Shown in pieces: positions 22,479 through 30,851 of a stretch of 64,000 nucleotides of DNA. The notes beneath the pieces were generated by a model. That model did no database searches. It saw only the letters and a list, made by a program, of their open reading frames with translations, and was not told the DNA's origin. Position 1 is the stretch's first letter, and every line of letters begins with the position of its first letter. A program made the position numbers and the translations under genes. The DNA is from Nitrospira sp. (GTDB lineage: Bacteria > Nitrospirota > Nitrospiria > Nitrospirales > Nitrospiraceae), in NCBI GenBank assembly GCA_005116835.1, contig SWDM01000004.1, positions 248,227-312,226 on the forward strand, written 5' to 3'.

Positions 22479-22577
22479 GCGCGGGACGGCTAGGGTGGGC
22501 TCTACTGCGCGCGTCGAACGAGCACATTCCGATCGTGCGCGTTCCGCGAGCAAGGAGACCACCTAGCCGTCCCGCGC
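22479..22577. repeat. Core-conserved hairpin family, copy B, after urtE
   Basis: GCGCGGGACGGCTAGG at 22479-22494 pairs perfectly with 22562-22577. The inner core is TACTGCGCGCGTCGAACGAG ... GCGCGTTCCGCGAGCAAGG. It begins 5 nt beyond the urtE stop, so it is the likely 3' end of the urt transcript. The stem sequence is unrelated to that of copy A. Confidence 0.8.
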
Positions 22578-22582
22578 CCCCA

Positions 22583-23293
22583 CTACACCGTCAAATACTG
22601 CTTCACCTGCTCCGCGCTCAACTCAGTACTCTTGCCCGATACCACCACCGCCCCTTTGGCCATCACCACATACTTCTCCGCCAGGCGAGCGGCAAAGTGG
22701 AGTCCCTGCTCGACCAACAAAATGGCGAATCGGCGCTGTTTTTTAAATCCAATGATCACGTCTTCGATTTGATCCACGATCGAGGGCTGAATGCCTTCCG
22801 TCGGCTCATCGAGCAAAAGCAACTTGGGATTCGACAGAATCGCTCGGCCGATCGCCAGCTGCTGTTGTTCCCCGCCGCTCAAGACACCGCCGGGGCGATT
22901 GAGAATTTGCGTAAGCTTGGGGAAGAGGTGATACACTTCGTCGAATGCGGTCTTCTCGACCGTCCCATTTGCTTTGTCCGATCTCGCCCAAAAGCCAAGC
23001 AGCAAGTTCTCCCGAACCGTTAAGTGAGGCAAAATTTCCCGGCCCTGCGGCACACAGGCCAGGCCGCTGCGCGCTCTCTTATCGGTCGGGGTCTTTGTGA
23101 CATCGGTCCCATCGAACATCAATCGTCCAGACCTAGCAGGCAGCAGGCCGGTCAGAACTTTAAGTGTGGTCGTCTTCCCGACCCCATTCCGGCCCATGAG
23201 ACATACCACCTCTCCCGGGTCGATCGTAAAGGACACATCCCTCAGAATGTGGCTCTCACCGTAGTAGGCATTGATGTTTTTCAGTTCAAGCAT
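22583..23293 (-). CDS. urtE: Urea ABC transporter ATP-binding subunit UrtE
   Basis: This is a LivF-like ATPase of the branched-chain-amino-acid/urea transporter class, 236 residues. It shows Walker A GRNGVGKTTTLKVL near residue 35, signature LSGGEQQQLAIGRAI near 138, Walker B LLLLDEPTEGI near 158, and the family opening MLELKNINAYYGESHILRDV. It works with UrtD as a heterodimer that energises UrtBC. It is the last gene of the urt set, and a core-conserved hairpin follows its stop after 5 nt. About 80 nt separate it from urtD. Confidence 0.96.
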   Translation of the reverse strand: MLELKNINAYYGESHILRDVSFTIDPGEVVCLMGRNGVGKTTTLKVLTGLLPARSGRLMFDGTDVTKTPTDKRARSGLACVPQGREILPHLTVRENLLLGFWARSDKANGTVEKTAFDEVYHLFPKLTQILNRPGGVLSGGEQQQLAIGRAILSNPKLLLLDEPTEGIQPSIVDQIEDVIIGFKKQRRFAILLVEQGLHFAARLAEKYVVMAKGAVVVSGKSTELSAEQVKQYLTV

Positions 23294-23370
23294 CGGACGT
23301 AGCTTTCAGCCATCAGCTCTCAGCTTTTTCGTAAACCCCTTACACCTCACTCCTTACCCCTTACCAGCCC

Positions 23371-24150
23371 CTACACATGGGCCACCTTCTGGCGGCCCAG
23401 ATAAATTTCCCGCACCCGATCATCCGCCTGCACCTTCTCGACGGTGCCTTCGCAAATGACGGTGCCTTCGTGCAAGACCGTCACGATACGGGCGATCTGC
23501 CGGACGAACTCCATGTCGTGCTCAATCACGATGATCGCTTGTTTCTCCGCCAACGATTGGAGCAACTGACCTGTCTGTTCCGTTTCTTCGTCAGTCATCC
23601 CAGCGACCGGTTCATCGACCAGAAGCAGCGAAGGATCCTGCAAAATCACCATGCCGATTTCGAGCCATTGCTTTTGGCCGTGCGACAGAGACCCTGCCCT
23701 GGTATGCGCATAATCTTTCAGACCGATCGTTTCAAGATTCTCCTCGATCCTCGCCCGCTCCTCCGCCGTCGATTTTCCGAAGAGGGTTGCAAAGACACCT
23801 TTGCTGCTCCGTTTCAAGGACAAGTCGAGGTTTTCCCAGACAGTCAGAAATCCATAGATGGATGGAGCTTGGAACTTTCGCCCGATGCCGAGGGCGACGA
23901 TTTCATCTTCGCGTTTCCCCTTCAGATCGACATCTTGACCGAACACGACACGACCGCTGGCCGGCTTGGTCTTCCCGCAGATCACATCGAGCAAGGTCGT
24001 TTTCCCTGCTCCGTTCGGCCCGATAACCACGCGTAATTCCTTGTAGTCAACCATGAAGGTCAAGTGGTTCAGCGCCTTGAAACCATCGTAATCGACGGTC
24101 ACGCCATCGAGATAGATGATGGAATTTTGAAAGGAGCCCTGCTCGGCCAT
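23371..24150 (-). CDS. urtD: Urea ABC transporter ATP-binding subunit UrtD
   Basis: This is a LivG-like ATPase, 259 residues. It shows Walker A GPNGAGKTTLLDVICGKTKP near residue 45, signature LSHGQKQWLEIGMVI (the SHGQ variant typical of UrtD), Walker B LLLVDEPVAGM, and the C-terminal VTVLHEGTVICEGTVEKVQ. The N-terminal YLDGVTVDYDGFKALNHLTF also matches UrtD. It starts one base after the urtC stop, so the two are translated as a pair. Confidence 0.96.
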   Translation of the reverse strand: MAEQGSFQNSIIYLDGVTVDYDGFKALNHLTFMVDYKELRVVIGPNGAGKTTLLDVICGKTKPASGRVVFGQDVDLKGKREDEIVALGIGRKFQAPSIYGFLTVWENLDLSLKRSSKGVFATLFGKSTAEERARIEENLETIGLKDYAHTRAGSLSHGQKQWLEIGMVILQDPSLLLVDEPVAGMTDEETEQTGQLLQSLAEKQAIIVIEHDMEFVRQIARIVTVLHEGTVICEGTVEKVQADDRVREIYLGRQKVAHV

Positions 24151-24151
24151 C

Positions 24152-25309
24152 TCAGCGCTTCCCTTCTGGCACAGCTAACTTCTGATTTGGCACAATCGGT
24201 TTCTCCTCGCCGGATTTTTTCTGTCGCAGGAGACCTTTCCCCTTTCGCATCATGCCGATGAGCCCGTCCGGGAACAACAGCACAACCAGCACAAAGAGCC
24301 CTCCGAGGATAAAGGGCCAGAGTTCTGGGAAGTAATTGGTAAGCACACTGCGGCCATAATTCACACTCACGGCCCCTAATACCGCCCCTGCCAGGCTGGC
24401 ACGGCCACCCACCGCCACCCAAATGACCATTTCAAGCGACGGCAGCACCCCAATCTGCGCCGGCGTGATAATCCCGACCTGCGGGGCATACAACATTCCG
24501 GCCAGTCCTGCCAGGGCTGCGGCCACGACAAAGACGAACAATTTGTAGTTGGCCGGGGTGTAGCCGGAAAAGACAACGCGTTTCTCACTGTCCCGCACTG
24601 CCACCAACACCCGACCGGCCCTTGAACGAATGATCCACTGGCAGAATAGATAGGAGGCGCCGAGACAGAGCACGGTGATGACATACAACACTCGTTGCGT
24701 GCCTGGCTCGGAGAGCCGATACCCGATGATCTGCTTGAAATCGGTCAAACCGTTCGTCCCGCCGAGATTCGTATCGTTCCGGTTAAAGACCAACCAGGCG
24801 ACGAGCGCCAAGGCCTGCGTAATGATCGCAAAATAGACGCCTTTGATGCGGCTGCGAAACGCGAAGAATCCGAATATCAATGCGAACAGCATCGGCACCA
24901 GAATCGCTCCAATGACCGCCATCGGGAAACTGTAGAACGGCTTCCAGAAAAGCGGCAGCTCTTTCACCTGGTTCCACACCATGAAGTCCGGCATCTCGCT
25001 GCCATAGACACTTTCTTTCCCGATTGTGAGCATCATGTGCATGCTCATGCAGTACGCGCCTAATCCGAAAAAGACTCCCTGCCCCAAGCTCAAGATGCCG
25101 GTATAGCCCCAGATGAGATCCAGCCCGAGAGCCAGAATCCCAAAGGCGAGAAATTTCCCGAACCGATTCAAGCTGAAATCTGAGAGGTGGAACCAAGAAT
25201 CTTCCGGGGGCAAAACGTTCAGGAGGGGCATGACCAGGAGTAGAATGGCCCCGACAACCCAAAAGGCCGTCCCTCCTGCGCGTTTCGTATCTGTTGCTCC
25301 GTCACTCAT
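24152..25309 (-). CDS. urtC: Urea ABC transporter permease UrtC
   Basis: This is a LivM-type permease with about nine to ten membrane helices. From ATG 25309 it has 385 residues, and GGGGAGAATAGAG upstream supports this start. A longer frame to 25354 runs into a hairpin repeat and is rejected. Family blocks are FLAFGILALGLDLIWGYTGILS near residue 55 and GANGLTDFK-type (here GGTNGLTDF) near 190, with the typical RAGRVLVAVRDSE loop near 250. It pairs with UrtB in the inner membrane. A core-conserved hairpin separates it from urtB. Confidence 0.94.
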   Translation of the reverse strand: MSDGATDTKRAGGTAFWVVGAILLLVMPLLNVLPPEDSWFHLSDFSLNRFGKFLAFGILALGLDLIWGYTGILSLGQGVFFGLGAYCMSMHMMLTIGKESVYGSEMPDFMVWNQVKELPLFWKPFYSFPMAVIGAILVPMLFALIFGFFAFRSRIKGVYFAIITQALALVAWLVFNRNDTNLGGTNGLTDFKQIIGYRLSEPGTQRVLYVITVLCLGASYLFCQWIIRSRAGRVLVAVRDSEKRVVFSGYTPANYKLFVFVVAAALAGLAGMLYAPQVGIITPAQIGVLPSLEMVIWVAVGGRASLAGAVLGAVSVNYGRSVLTNYFPELWPFILGGLFVLVVLLFPDGLIGMMRKGKGLLRQKKSGEEKPIVPNQKLAVPEGKR

Positions 25310-25330
25310 CGTCTTCTCTATTCTCCCCAA

Positions 25331-25423
25331 GGGTGCGGCGTGAGTCCTTTCCACTGCGCGCGTCGAACGACCACCGCATCATCGTGGGGGTTCCGCGAGC
25401 AAGGAAAGACTCGCGCCGCACCC
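25331..25423. repeat. Core-conserved hairpin family, copy C, after urtB
   Basis: GGGTGCGGCGTGAGTCCTTTCC at 25331-25352 pairs with 25403-25423 apart from one bulged C and one wobble. The inner core CACTGCGCGCGTCGAACGAC ... GGTTCCGCGAGCAAGG is that of copies A, B and D. It begins 8 nt after the urtB stop, in the urtB-urtC gap. Confidence 0.8.
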
Positions 25424-25431
25424 GTAAACTC

Positions 25432-26955
25432 TCAATCGGCATTCCGTCCCTTCATCGCAAAGAGTCCGGACGGCTTCCACTGCAAGAACAGGATCACCAT
25501 CACGAGGATGAGAACCTTGCCGTATACGGCGCCAAAGCCGGGCTCGATCAACTTATTCAGCCCGCCGATCCCCAGCGAAGCCACGATCGTACCGGCCAAT
25601 TTTCCAACCCCGCCTGTGACCACCACCATGAAGGAGTCGACGATGTAGTTTTGGCCAAGGCCTGGGTCGACGTTTCCGATCAACGTAAGCGCCCACCCGG
25701 CAATGCCGGCCAGCCCGGACCCGAAGGCAAAGGTGTAGGAATCGACTTTCCTGGTCGGGATGCCAAGGCAGGCGCTCATGTTACGATTCTGCGTCACGGC
25801 CCTGACGCGCAACCCGAGGTTCGACTTGAAGAGGGCGTAATAAATTCCCAGCACGCAGACGATCGACAGCCCGATGATGAAAATTCGATTGTACGGCAGG
25901 TAGACACCCACCAATACTTGCTGACCGCCGCTCAGCCATGCCGGCGCAACGACAGAGGTCAGATCTCCGAAATACACGCGCGCCGCCTGCATCAGGACCA
26001 AACTGACTCCCCAGGTGGCGAGCATGGTCTCCAGCGGACGTCCGTACAGAAACCGAATGACGGTGGCTTCAAGCAACAGACCGAAGCCTGCGGCGGCGAG
26101 AAATGCCACCGGCAGGGCAGTCAGAAAGTACGAGTCGAACATGGTGGAAGGGAGGAAAGCCTTGAAGGCCTCCTGGGTCATAAAGGTCGCGTAGGCGCCG
26201 ACCATCATCAGCTCGCCATGGGCCATGTTGATGACCCCCATTAAACCGAAGACGATCGCCAAACCCAACGACATAATCAGCAGAATCGAACTCAGGCTGA
26301 TTCCTCGGAAGACCGTTTCGATCGCGTTCGACCAAGCGCCCCAGGTGACAATATCCTTGATCGATGCAACGGCGGCAGTCGCGACTCTCTTCTGCGATTC
26401 GGTCGCCTCGGCGCCTGCGCCGGCCTCGACCAACACCTTCATAGCCGGCACCCCGTTCTCGCTGCGGAGTTCGCCGAGCTTCTCGATTGCAGCGATTTTG
26501 ATCGATGGATCGTCCGACGTGAGCTTGAGCAGCGCTGCGGACTCTTCCATCGTGTACCGCACCCACTTGTTCTGCTCGTTTGCCGCTGCCGCATTCAGCC
26601 ACTGAATCGCCACAGGTTTCCCGGATGTGCCGAGATCCGTCGCGGCAGAACGGCGCACGTCGCTGTCGGGGCTGGCCAGCTTGCCCCGATTCTTGAGGAG
26701 GTCTATGAGGGGCTTGATGGTCTGCCGGATGCTGCGGCTGGCATCGGCGCGAATCTCTTCCAGGCGGGGAACCAAGCTGACATCGCCCTGTTCGATCAAC
26801 GAACGGACAGCTGCATCGCGGACAGATTCATCTTCGCTGGTGATCTGTCCAAGCGTTTGCTCGATCCCCTCCCCTGCGATCGACTGGGGCTGTCCGGAAA
26901 ACATCACAAGCAGGAAACTCAATACTGCAACGGTGCGACCCAGGACGATCATCAT
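25432..26955 (-). CDS. urtB: Urea ABC transporter permease UrtB
   Basis: This is a LivH-type permease, 507 residues from ATG 26955 (GGAGGTAT lies upstream). UrtB proteins carry a long periplasmic N-terminal part. Here a signal-like helix (VLGRTVAVLSFLLVMFSGQ) is followed by about 200 residues of HEAT-like helical repeats (VRDAAVRSLIEQGDVSLVPRL and repeats), then eight or so membrane helices from residue 230 on, with GLMGVINMAHGELMMVGAY, the LivH-class signature, and GSGLAGIAGWALTLIGNVDP near 420. Together with urtC it makes the channel. The HEAT part is usual for UrtB and is not a fusion. Confidence 0.93.
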   Translation of the reverse strand: MMIVLGRTVAVLSFLLVMFSGQPQSIAGEGIEQTLGQITSEDESVRDAAVRSLIEQGDVSLVPRLEEIRADASRSIRQTIKPLIDLLKNRGKLASPDSDVRRSAATDLGTSGKPVAIQWLNAAAANEQNKWVRYTMEESAALLKLTSDDPSIKIAAIEKLGELRSENGVPAMKVLVEAGAGAEATESQKRVATAAVASIKDIVTWGAWSNAIETVFRGISLSSILLIMSLGLAIVFGLMGVINMAHGELMMVGAYATFMTQEAFKAFLPSTMFDSYFLTALPVAFLAAAGFGLLLEATVIRFLYGRPLETMLATWGVSLVLMQAARVYFGDLTSVVAPAWLSGGQQVLVGVYLPYNRIFIIGLSIVCVLGIYYALFKSNLGLRVRAVTQNRNMSACLGIPTRKVDSYTFAFGSGLAGIAGWALTLIGNVDPGLGQNYIVDSFMVVVTGGVGKLAGTIVASLGIGGLNKLIEPGFGAVYGKVLILVMVILFLQWKPSGLFAMKGRNAD

Positions 26956-27025
26956 GATGTGGGATATACCTCCACAGGACAAAGAAATAACGTAGACCTC
27001 GCGTCCCGCCAACTGCGATTCCGCA

Positions 27026-27063
27026 CATGTTAGAGGGGACTACTACGTAGCCCCTCTAACATG
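27026..27063 (-). terminator. 13-bp perfect stem-loop between urtA and urtB
   Basis: CATGTTAGAGGGG at 27026-27038 pairs perfectly with 27051-27063. It begins 5 nt beyond the urtA stop and lies 71 nt before the urtB start. A hairpin here, as in other binding-protein operons, would let UrtA be made in excess over the membrane parts by partial termination or by protecting the urtA mRNA. There is no U-tract. Confidence 0.65.
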
Positions 27064-27068
27064 ACAGA

Positions 27069-28436
27069 CTATTTTTGGTATGTTCCCTGATGACCGACCC
27101 AGTCGCAACCTTTGTCCGGATTCGTAAACTCGCTCCAGGGTTCCGGCTTCACCAATCCCGGCGATCGGCTGATGATCTTGAACTGCCCGTCTTTCAGGAT
27201 TTCCCCGATCAGCACCGGCCTATAGGTGTGATGATTGGCGGCATCCATCATGATCTCACCGCCCGGCGCCAGGAACTTGCTGCCATAGACTGCCTTTCGG
27301 ACCTTGTCCACTTCGATCGACGCAGCCTTCTCGACCGCTTGCTTCCAGATATAGACCCCGAAGTAGGCTGCTTCAATCGGATCGTCCGTGACCCGCTTAT
27401 CGCCGTCCGGCAGGTTGCTCTTCTTGCAGTAGGCCTTGAAGTCCGCCACGAACTTCTTGTTCTGCGGCGTATCGACGCTTTGATAATAATTCCACGCCGC
27501 CAGGTGCCCGACCAAGGCCGAGGTATCCATCCCGCGCAACTCGTCTTCCGCCACACTGAAGGCCATGATTGGAGCGTCTTCGGCCCGCAAGCCCTGGTTC
27601 GCGAACTCTTTGTAGAAGGGGACGTTGCTGTCGCCGTTGATCGTACTGATCACGCAGCCTCCGCCACCCGCGGCAAACTTCTTCACCTTGCCGACGATAG
27701 TCTGATAGTCCTGGTGATGGAACGGCGTATATTCTTCCTCGATGTTGGCCGCCGGCACTTTCTTGGCCAGCAACATGGCGCGCAGGATCTTGTTGGTGGT
27801 GCGGGGATACACATAGTCCGTGCCGAGCAGATAGAACTTCTTGAACCCGCCGCCTTCTTTGCTCATCAGATAATCCACCGCCGGCACAGCCTGCTGATTC
27901 GGAGCGGCGCCGGTGTAGAAGACGTTCCGCGAGCACTCTTCTCCCTCGTACTGCACGGGATAGAACAGTAAGCCGTTGTTCTTCTCGAAGACCGGCAAGA
28001 CCGACTTCCGGCTGACCGAGGTCCAACAGCCGAAGGTGACCGAGACCTTATCCTGTAACAACAGTTGCTTGGCCTTTTCGGCAAAGAGATCCCAGTTCGA
28101 GGCTGGATCGACCACGACCGGCTTGATCATCCGGCCCATCACTCCACCCTTCGAGTTGATTTCATCCACCGCCATCATCACCGTATCGCGGAGTGACACT
28201 TCGCTGATGGCCATGGTGCCGCTGAGCGAATGCAGGATCCCGATCTTGATCGGTTCCTTGTCCGCCGCATAGGACAGGGCCCAGTTTCCTAGGTTGCCGA
28301 GCAGGGCTGCGACCCCTACGCCGGCTGCTATCTTGCCTCCCTTAACCAGAAGCTCACGCCGCGAGGGACCGGCCTCAGCCTCAGTATCCGTAGCAGGCTT
28401 AACCGGGGTTACCTCACTGGGTTTGTTCGTTGCCAT
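27069..28436 (-). CDS. urtA: Urea ABC transporter substrate-binding protein UrtA
   Basis: This periplasmic type I binding protein captures urea. From ATG 28436 (AAGGAG 8 nt upstream) it has 455 residues. A twin-arginine-like signal, SRRELLVKGGKIAAGVGVAA, suggests Tat or lipid-independent export. The mature part begins EPIKIGILHSLSGTMAISE, typical of UrtA, and includes GCWTSVSRKSVLPVFEK and the LFYPVQYEGEECSRNVFYTG segment. It heads the urtABCDE series. The frame extends to 28457 with a less favourable start. Confidence 0.95.
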   Translation of the reverse strand: MATNKPSEVTPVKPATDTEAEAGPSRRELLVKGGKIAAGVGVAALLGNLGNWALSYAADKEPIKIGILHSLSGTMAISEVSLRDTVMMAVDEINSKGGVMGRMIKPVVVDPASNWDLFAEKAKQLLLQDKVSVTFGCWTSVSRKSVLPVFEKNNGLLFYPVQYEGEECSRNVFYTGAAPNQQAVPAVDYLMSKEGGGFKKFYLLGTDYVYPRTTNKILRAMLLAKKVPAANIEEEYTPFHHQDYQTIVGKVKKFAAGGGGCVISTINGDSNVPFYKEFANQGLRAEDAPIMAFSVAEDELRGMDTSALVGHLAAWNYYQSVDTPQNKKFVADFKAYCKKSNLPDGDKRVTDDPIEAAYFGVYIWKQAVEKAASIEVDKVRKAVYGSKFLAPGGEIMMDAANHHTYRPVLIGEILKDGQFKIISRSPGLVKPEPWSEFTNPDKGCDWVGHQGTYQK

Positions 28437-28530
28437 AGTCGGACTCCTTTCACTCACAGACAGATGTTGTGTCAGATCGACTGAACTATACCGTCGCTAT
28501 AGGAGATCTTCTCTGAGCCACATTGATGTC

Positions 28531-29826
28531 TTAATACTGGAGCTGCAAGGCCAAATGGACAGAATCTTGGTGCCGACCTCCCTGAATGGCGCCGATCGTC
28601 GTAGGCCCGCCTGCTGGGTCCAGACTGCCAGTCCGCCAAAATGCCGATATGCGGGCATTGTGACCGCTGATGACGTAATTCGTGCCAAGTTCAAATTCAT
28701 CGAGTGCGCTGGTATGTACGCTGTTCACGAAGGTATATCTCCCATAGGGCTGGAACCTCCCGATCCCGATCTCATTTGGAAACAGATACAAGGCGTACGC
28801 GGTGACTGAAGACCCGCTAAACATGCAGAAACAACCTGCATCCCCAGAGGCGGCAAGGTTCTGTGCCCAGTACCGTTTGTATTCAGCGTTGGCCGTGAAC
28901 ACGCCTTTGTTCGGGAGGACTTTCTCAAACAGAACATCGCCGACAAAACTCCCAAAAGCGCTTTTATTCAAATTTGAACCAGCTCCTGCATTCTGATATT
29001 CTCCACCTACTGCAAGGGCGAGAATATCCCCGGCTGTCCCGTAGTAGGTTCCGCTGGTGTAGTAGCCAGGATTCGACTCATCGTTCAGCAAGTTCCAGGT
29101 AAGACGTCCTGCATACTTCAGACTGTTTCTTTCATTTGGTCCAACGACTGGTGTTCCCGCCCCTGACCGCAGCCCCTGGAATACCGATAAGACGTATTGC
29201 AGGTGCGTCCCACCCGGATGGACTTTCCCGAAGAAGACCGCTCCATTGTCACGACCATAGAGACCGGCCCCACCTGCTCCAATGTTCCCACTGAAGTCGG
29301 CTTGATTAAACGGTGTCCGAAAGCCATCGAAGACCGCATGGTAGAAGGGACCGTTCAGTTCGCCTCGCTCTGTCGGTACCAAGGTGCGTCCGATCCAGAA
29401 GTTGACTGTCTCAGTGAACTCGAACTGTCCAATCGCATCGAGCAGGCCGATCGTGGTATTAGACGCGAAAATATTTCCAGCAGCTCCGGCTCCCGCCCCA
29501 CTGCCATTACCTTGACCCACCGCACAGTTAAAACATTCTGTGTTGAACGCGAACTTGACGTACTTGTGGATCCCTCCGTTGATATAGATACGAGCGTTGT
29601 TGATCGCGAACTCGTTGCTCCACTGCGACCGGCTCGCCGACCCATCTTCTATCGAATTAAAACTCATCCGGGTACCCATACCGATGGAAATATACTTGTC
29701 ATCGTCCACCTTGATGGTCCCGCCTGCATAGGCGCTGGGAACGGTGGATACCATCCCTGCGACCAGCGTTATGGCAGCCCCTGCGACCACAAACAAATTC
29801 TTGAATCTTTGTCTATCTACCTTCAT
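28531..29826 (-). CDS. Outer-membrane porin of the urea-uptake locus
   Basis: It is 431 residues from ATG 29826, with GGGAGG upstream and a signal peptide (NLFVVAGAAITLVAGMVSTV, cut near AYAGG). The barrel part starts TIKVDDDKYISIGMGTRMSF, with alternating strands throughout, and ends HLALQLQY with a terminal aromatic. Two short Cys-containing loops (NTECFNC and GDAGCFCMF) stand out. It lies directly before urtA in the same direction, so it probably lets urea or short amides through the outer membrane, as porins called FmdC are thought to do in related bacteria. The substrate is inferred from context. Confidence 0.8.
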   Translation of the reverse strand: MKVDRQRFKNLFVVAGAAITLVAGMVSTVPSAYAGGTIKVDDDKYISIGMGTRMSFNSIEDGSASRSQWSNEFAINNARIYINGGIHKYVKFAFNTECFNCAVGQGNGSGAGAGAAGNIFASNTTIGLLDAIGQFEFTETVNFWIGRTLVPTERGELNGPFYHAVFDGFRTPFNQADFSGNIGAGGAGLYGRDNGAVFFGKVHPGGTHLQYVLSVFQGLRSGAGTPVVGPNERNSLKYAGRLTWNLLNDESNPGYYTSGTYYGTAGDILALAVGGEYQNAGAGSNLNKSAFGSFVGDVLFEKVLPNKGVFTANAEYKRYWAQNLAASGDAGCFCMFSGSSVTAYALYLFPNEIGIGRFQPYGRYTFVNSVHTSALDEFELGTNYVISGHNARISAFWRTGSLDPAGGPTTIGAIQGGRHQDSVHLALQLQY

Positions 29827-29880
29827 GTGACAGCCTCCCACGCCCCGTTGGTGATCCCATTGCCCGCTCATGATCGGTTT

Positions 29881-29923
29881 ACTCACCTCGACGGCATCGT
29901 CGTTGCGCACCACATTGTGCGCA
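29881..29923 (-). promoter_or_regulatory. Conserved dyad upstream of the urea-locus porin
   Basis: The block CTCACCTCGACGGCATCGTC is followed by a dyad TGCGCAC-N6-GTGCGCA at 29904-29923. Both match the block upstream of the first porin (8861-8910), while the coding sequences are not similar. It is therefore a conserved cis element, probably an operator or activator site. Confidence 0.6.
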
Positions 29924-30084
29924 TCCCCAAACCCCTTGCCACCCATATCACCTCTCGGATCAATGGCTGGAAGCTATACGCTGAGCGACAGGATAATCAC
30001 ACTAGGCATCTCCCTAGGTCCGCGAGGCAATCTCCCTAGGCGAATGCCAGCGCGACGAGCGGGACGCGCGAGAAAAGCGCGACG

Positions 30085-30208
30085 GGTGAAGGGGATACGG
30101 CTAAAGGTTCGGGCTAGGCTGAAGGTAGGGGGTTCGGATGTCCGGACACTTCAGCCTTCGGCCTGAATCCCTTCGGCCTGAATCCCTTCAGCCGAACCCC
30201 TTCAGCCT
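30085..30208. repeat. AGGCTGAAGGGGTTC repeat array 4
   Basis: Degenerate forward units (GGGTGAAGGGGATACGG, TAGGCTGAAGGTAGGGGG) and inverted units (CCTTCGGCCTGAATCCC twice, CTTCAGCCGAACCCC, CTTCAGCCTA) can pair with each other. The last unit overlaps the stop codon of the response regulator gene. Confidence 0.8.
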
Positions 30209-30851
30209 AATCCGATGCGAGGATCCCGTGGACGAGGGCGTACTTTGTGAGCTCGGCAGTCGTGTGAAGATCGAGTAGCGACATGATCTGCGATTTATGA
30301 AACTCGACGGTCTTCGGTGAAATATTGAGCGCCGATGCAACCTCCTTGACCGCCTTCCCTTCCGCCACGAGCTGCAACACTTCTCGTTGGCGCGCCGTCA
30401 AGGACTTAGCCCCCAATACGGCAGGCACCCTCCCTGTGATGGCGGACTCCACCAGACCCTTCGCGACCAAGGGAGTGACATAGCACTGCCCTTCCATGAC
30501 GGAATGGATAGCTTGGAGTAATTCTGAGCCGGCTGATCGTTTGAGCAGATAGCCGGAAGCGCCGGCCTTGAAGGCTTCATTCACGTAGGCTTGATCGGCA
30601 TGCATCGTCACGAAGATCAGTTTGGTGTCAGGCAGCATTTTTTTCAGCTTCCTGGCCGCATCGATCCCATTGAGTTCCGGCATCGAGATATCGAGGGTGA
30701 CGATGTCGGGCTGAAGCTCCTGAGCCATTCGAAGCAGCGTCCGGCCATCCTCTGCCGCACCGACAATCTCGCACTGACCCTCCAACAGTTTTCGGAACCC
30801 GTCCAGCACCAGGGTATGATCATCGGCTAACAAGACCCGTGGCTTGTTCAT
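30207..30851 (-). CDS. NarL/FixJ-family response regulator
   Basis: It is 214 residues: a receiver domain with D10/D11 in LLADDH, phospho-acceptor Asp54 in VTLDISMPELNG, Thr near 82 in IFVTMH and Lys104 in YLLKRS, then a LuxR-type HTH (SLTARQREVLQLVAEGKAVK, with KTVEFHKSQIM as recognition helix). Its start overlaps the upstream kinase gene by 4 nt, so the two form a cognate pair. Its targets are not shown by the sequence. Its place next to the urea-uptake genes is suggestive only. Confidence 0.95.
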   Translation of the reverse strand: MNKPRVLLADDHTLVLDGFRKLLEGQCEIVGAAEDGRTLLRMAQELQPDIVTLDISMPELNGIDAARKLKKMLPDTKLIFVTMHADQAYVNEAFKAGASGYLLKRSAGSELLQAIHSVMEGQCYVTPLVAKGLVESAITGRVPAVLGAKSLTARQREVLQLVAEGKAVKEVASALNISPKTVEFHKSQIMSLLDLHTTAELTKYALVHGILASD

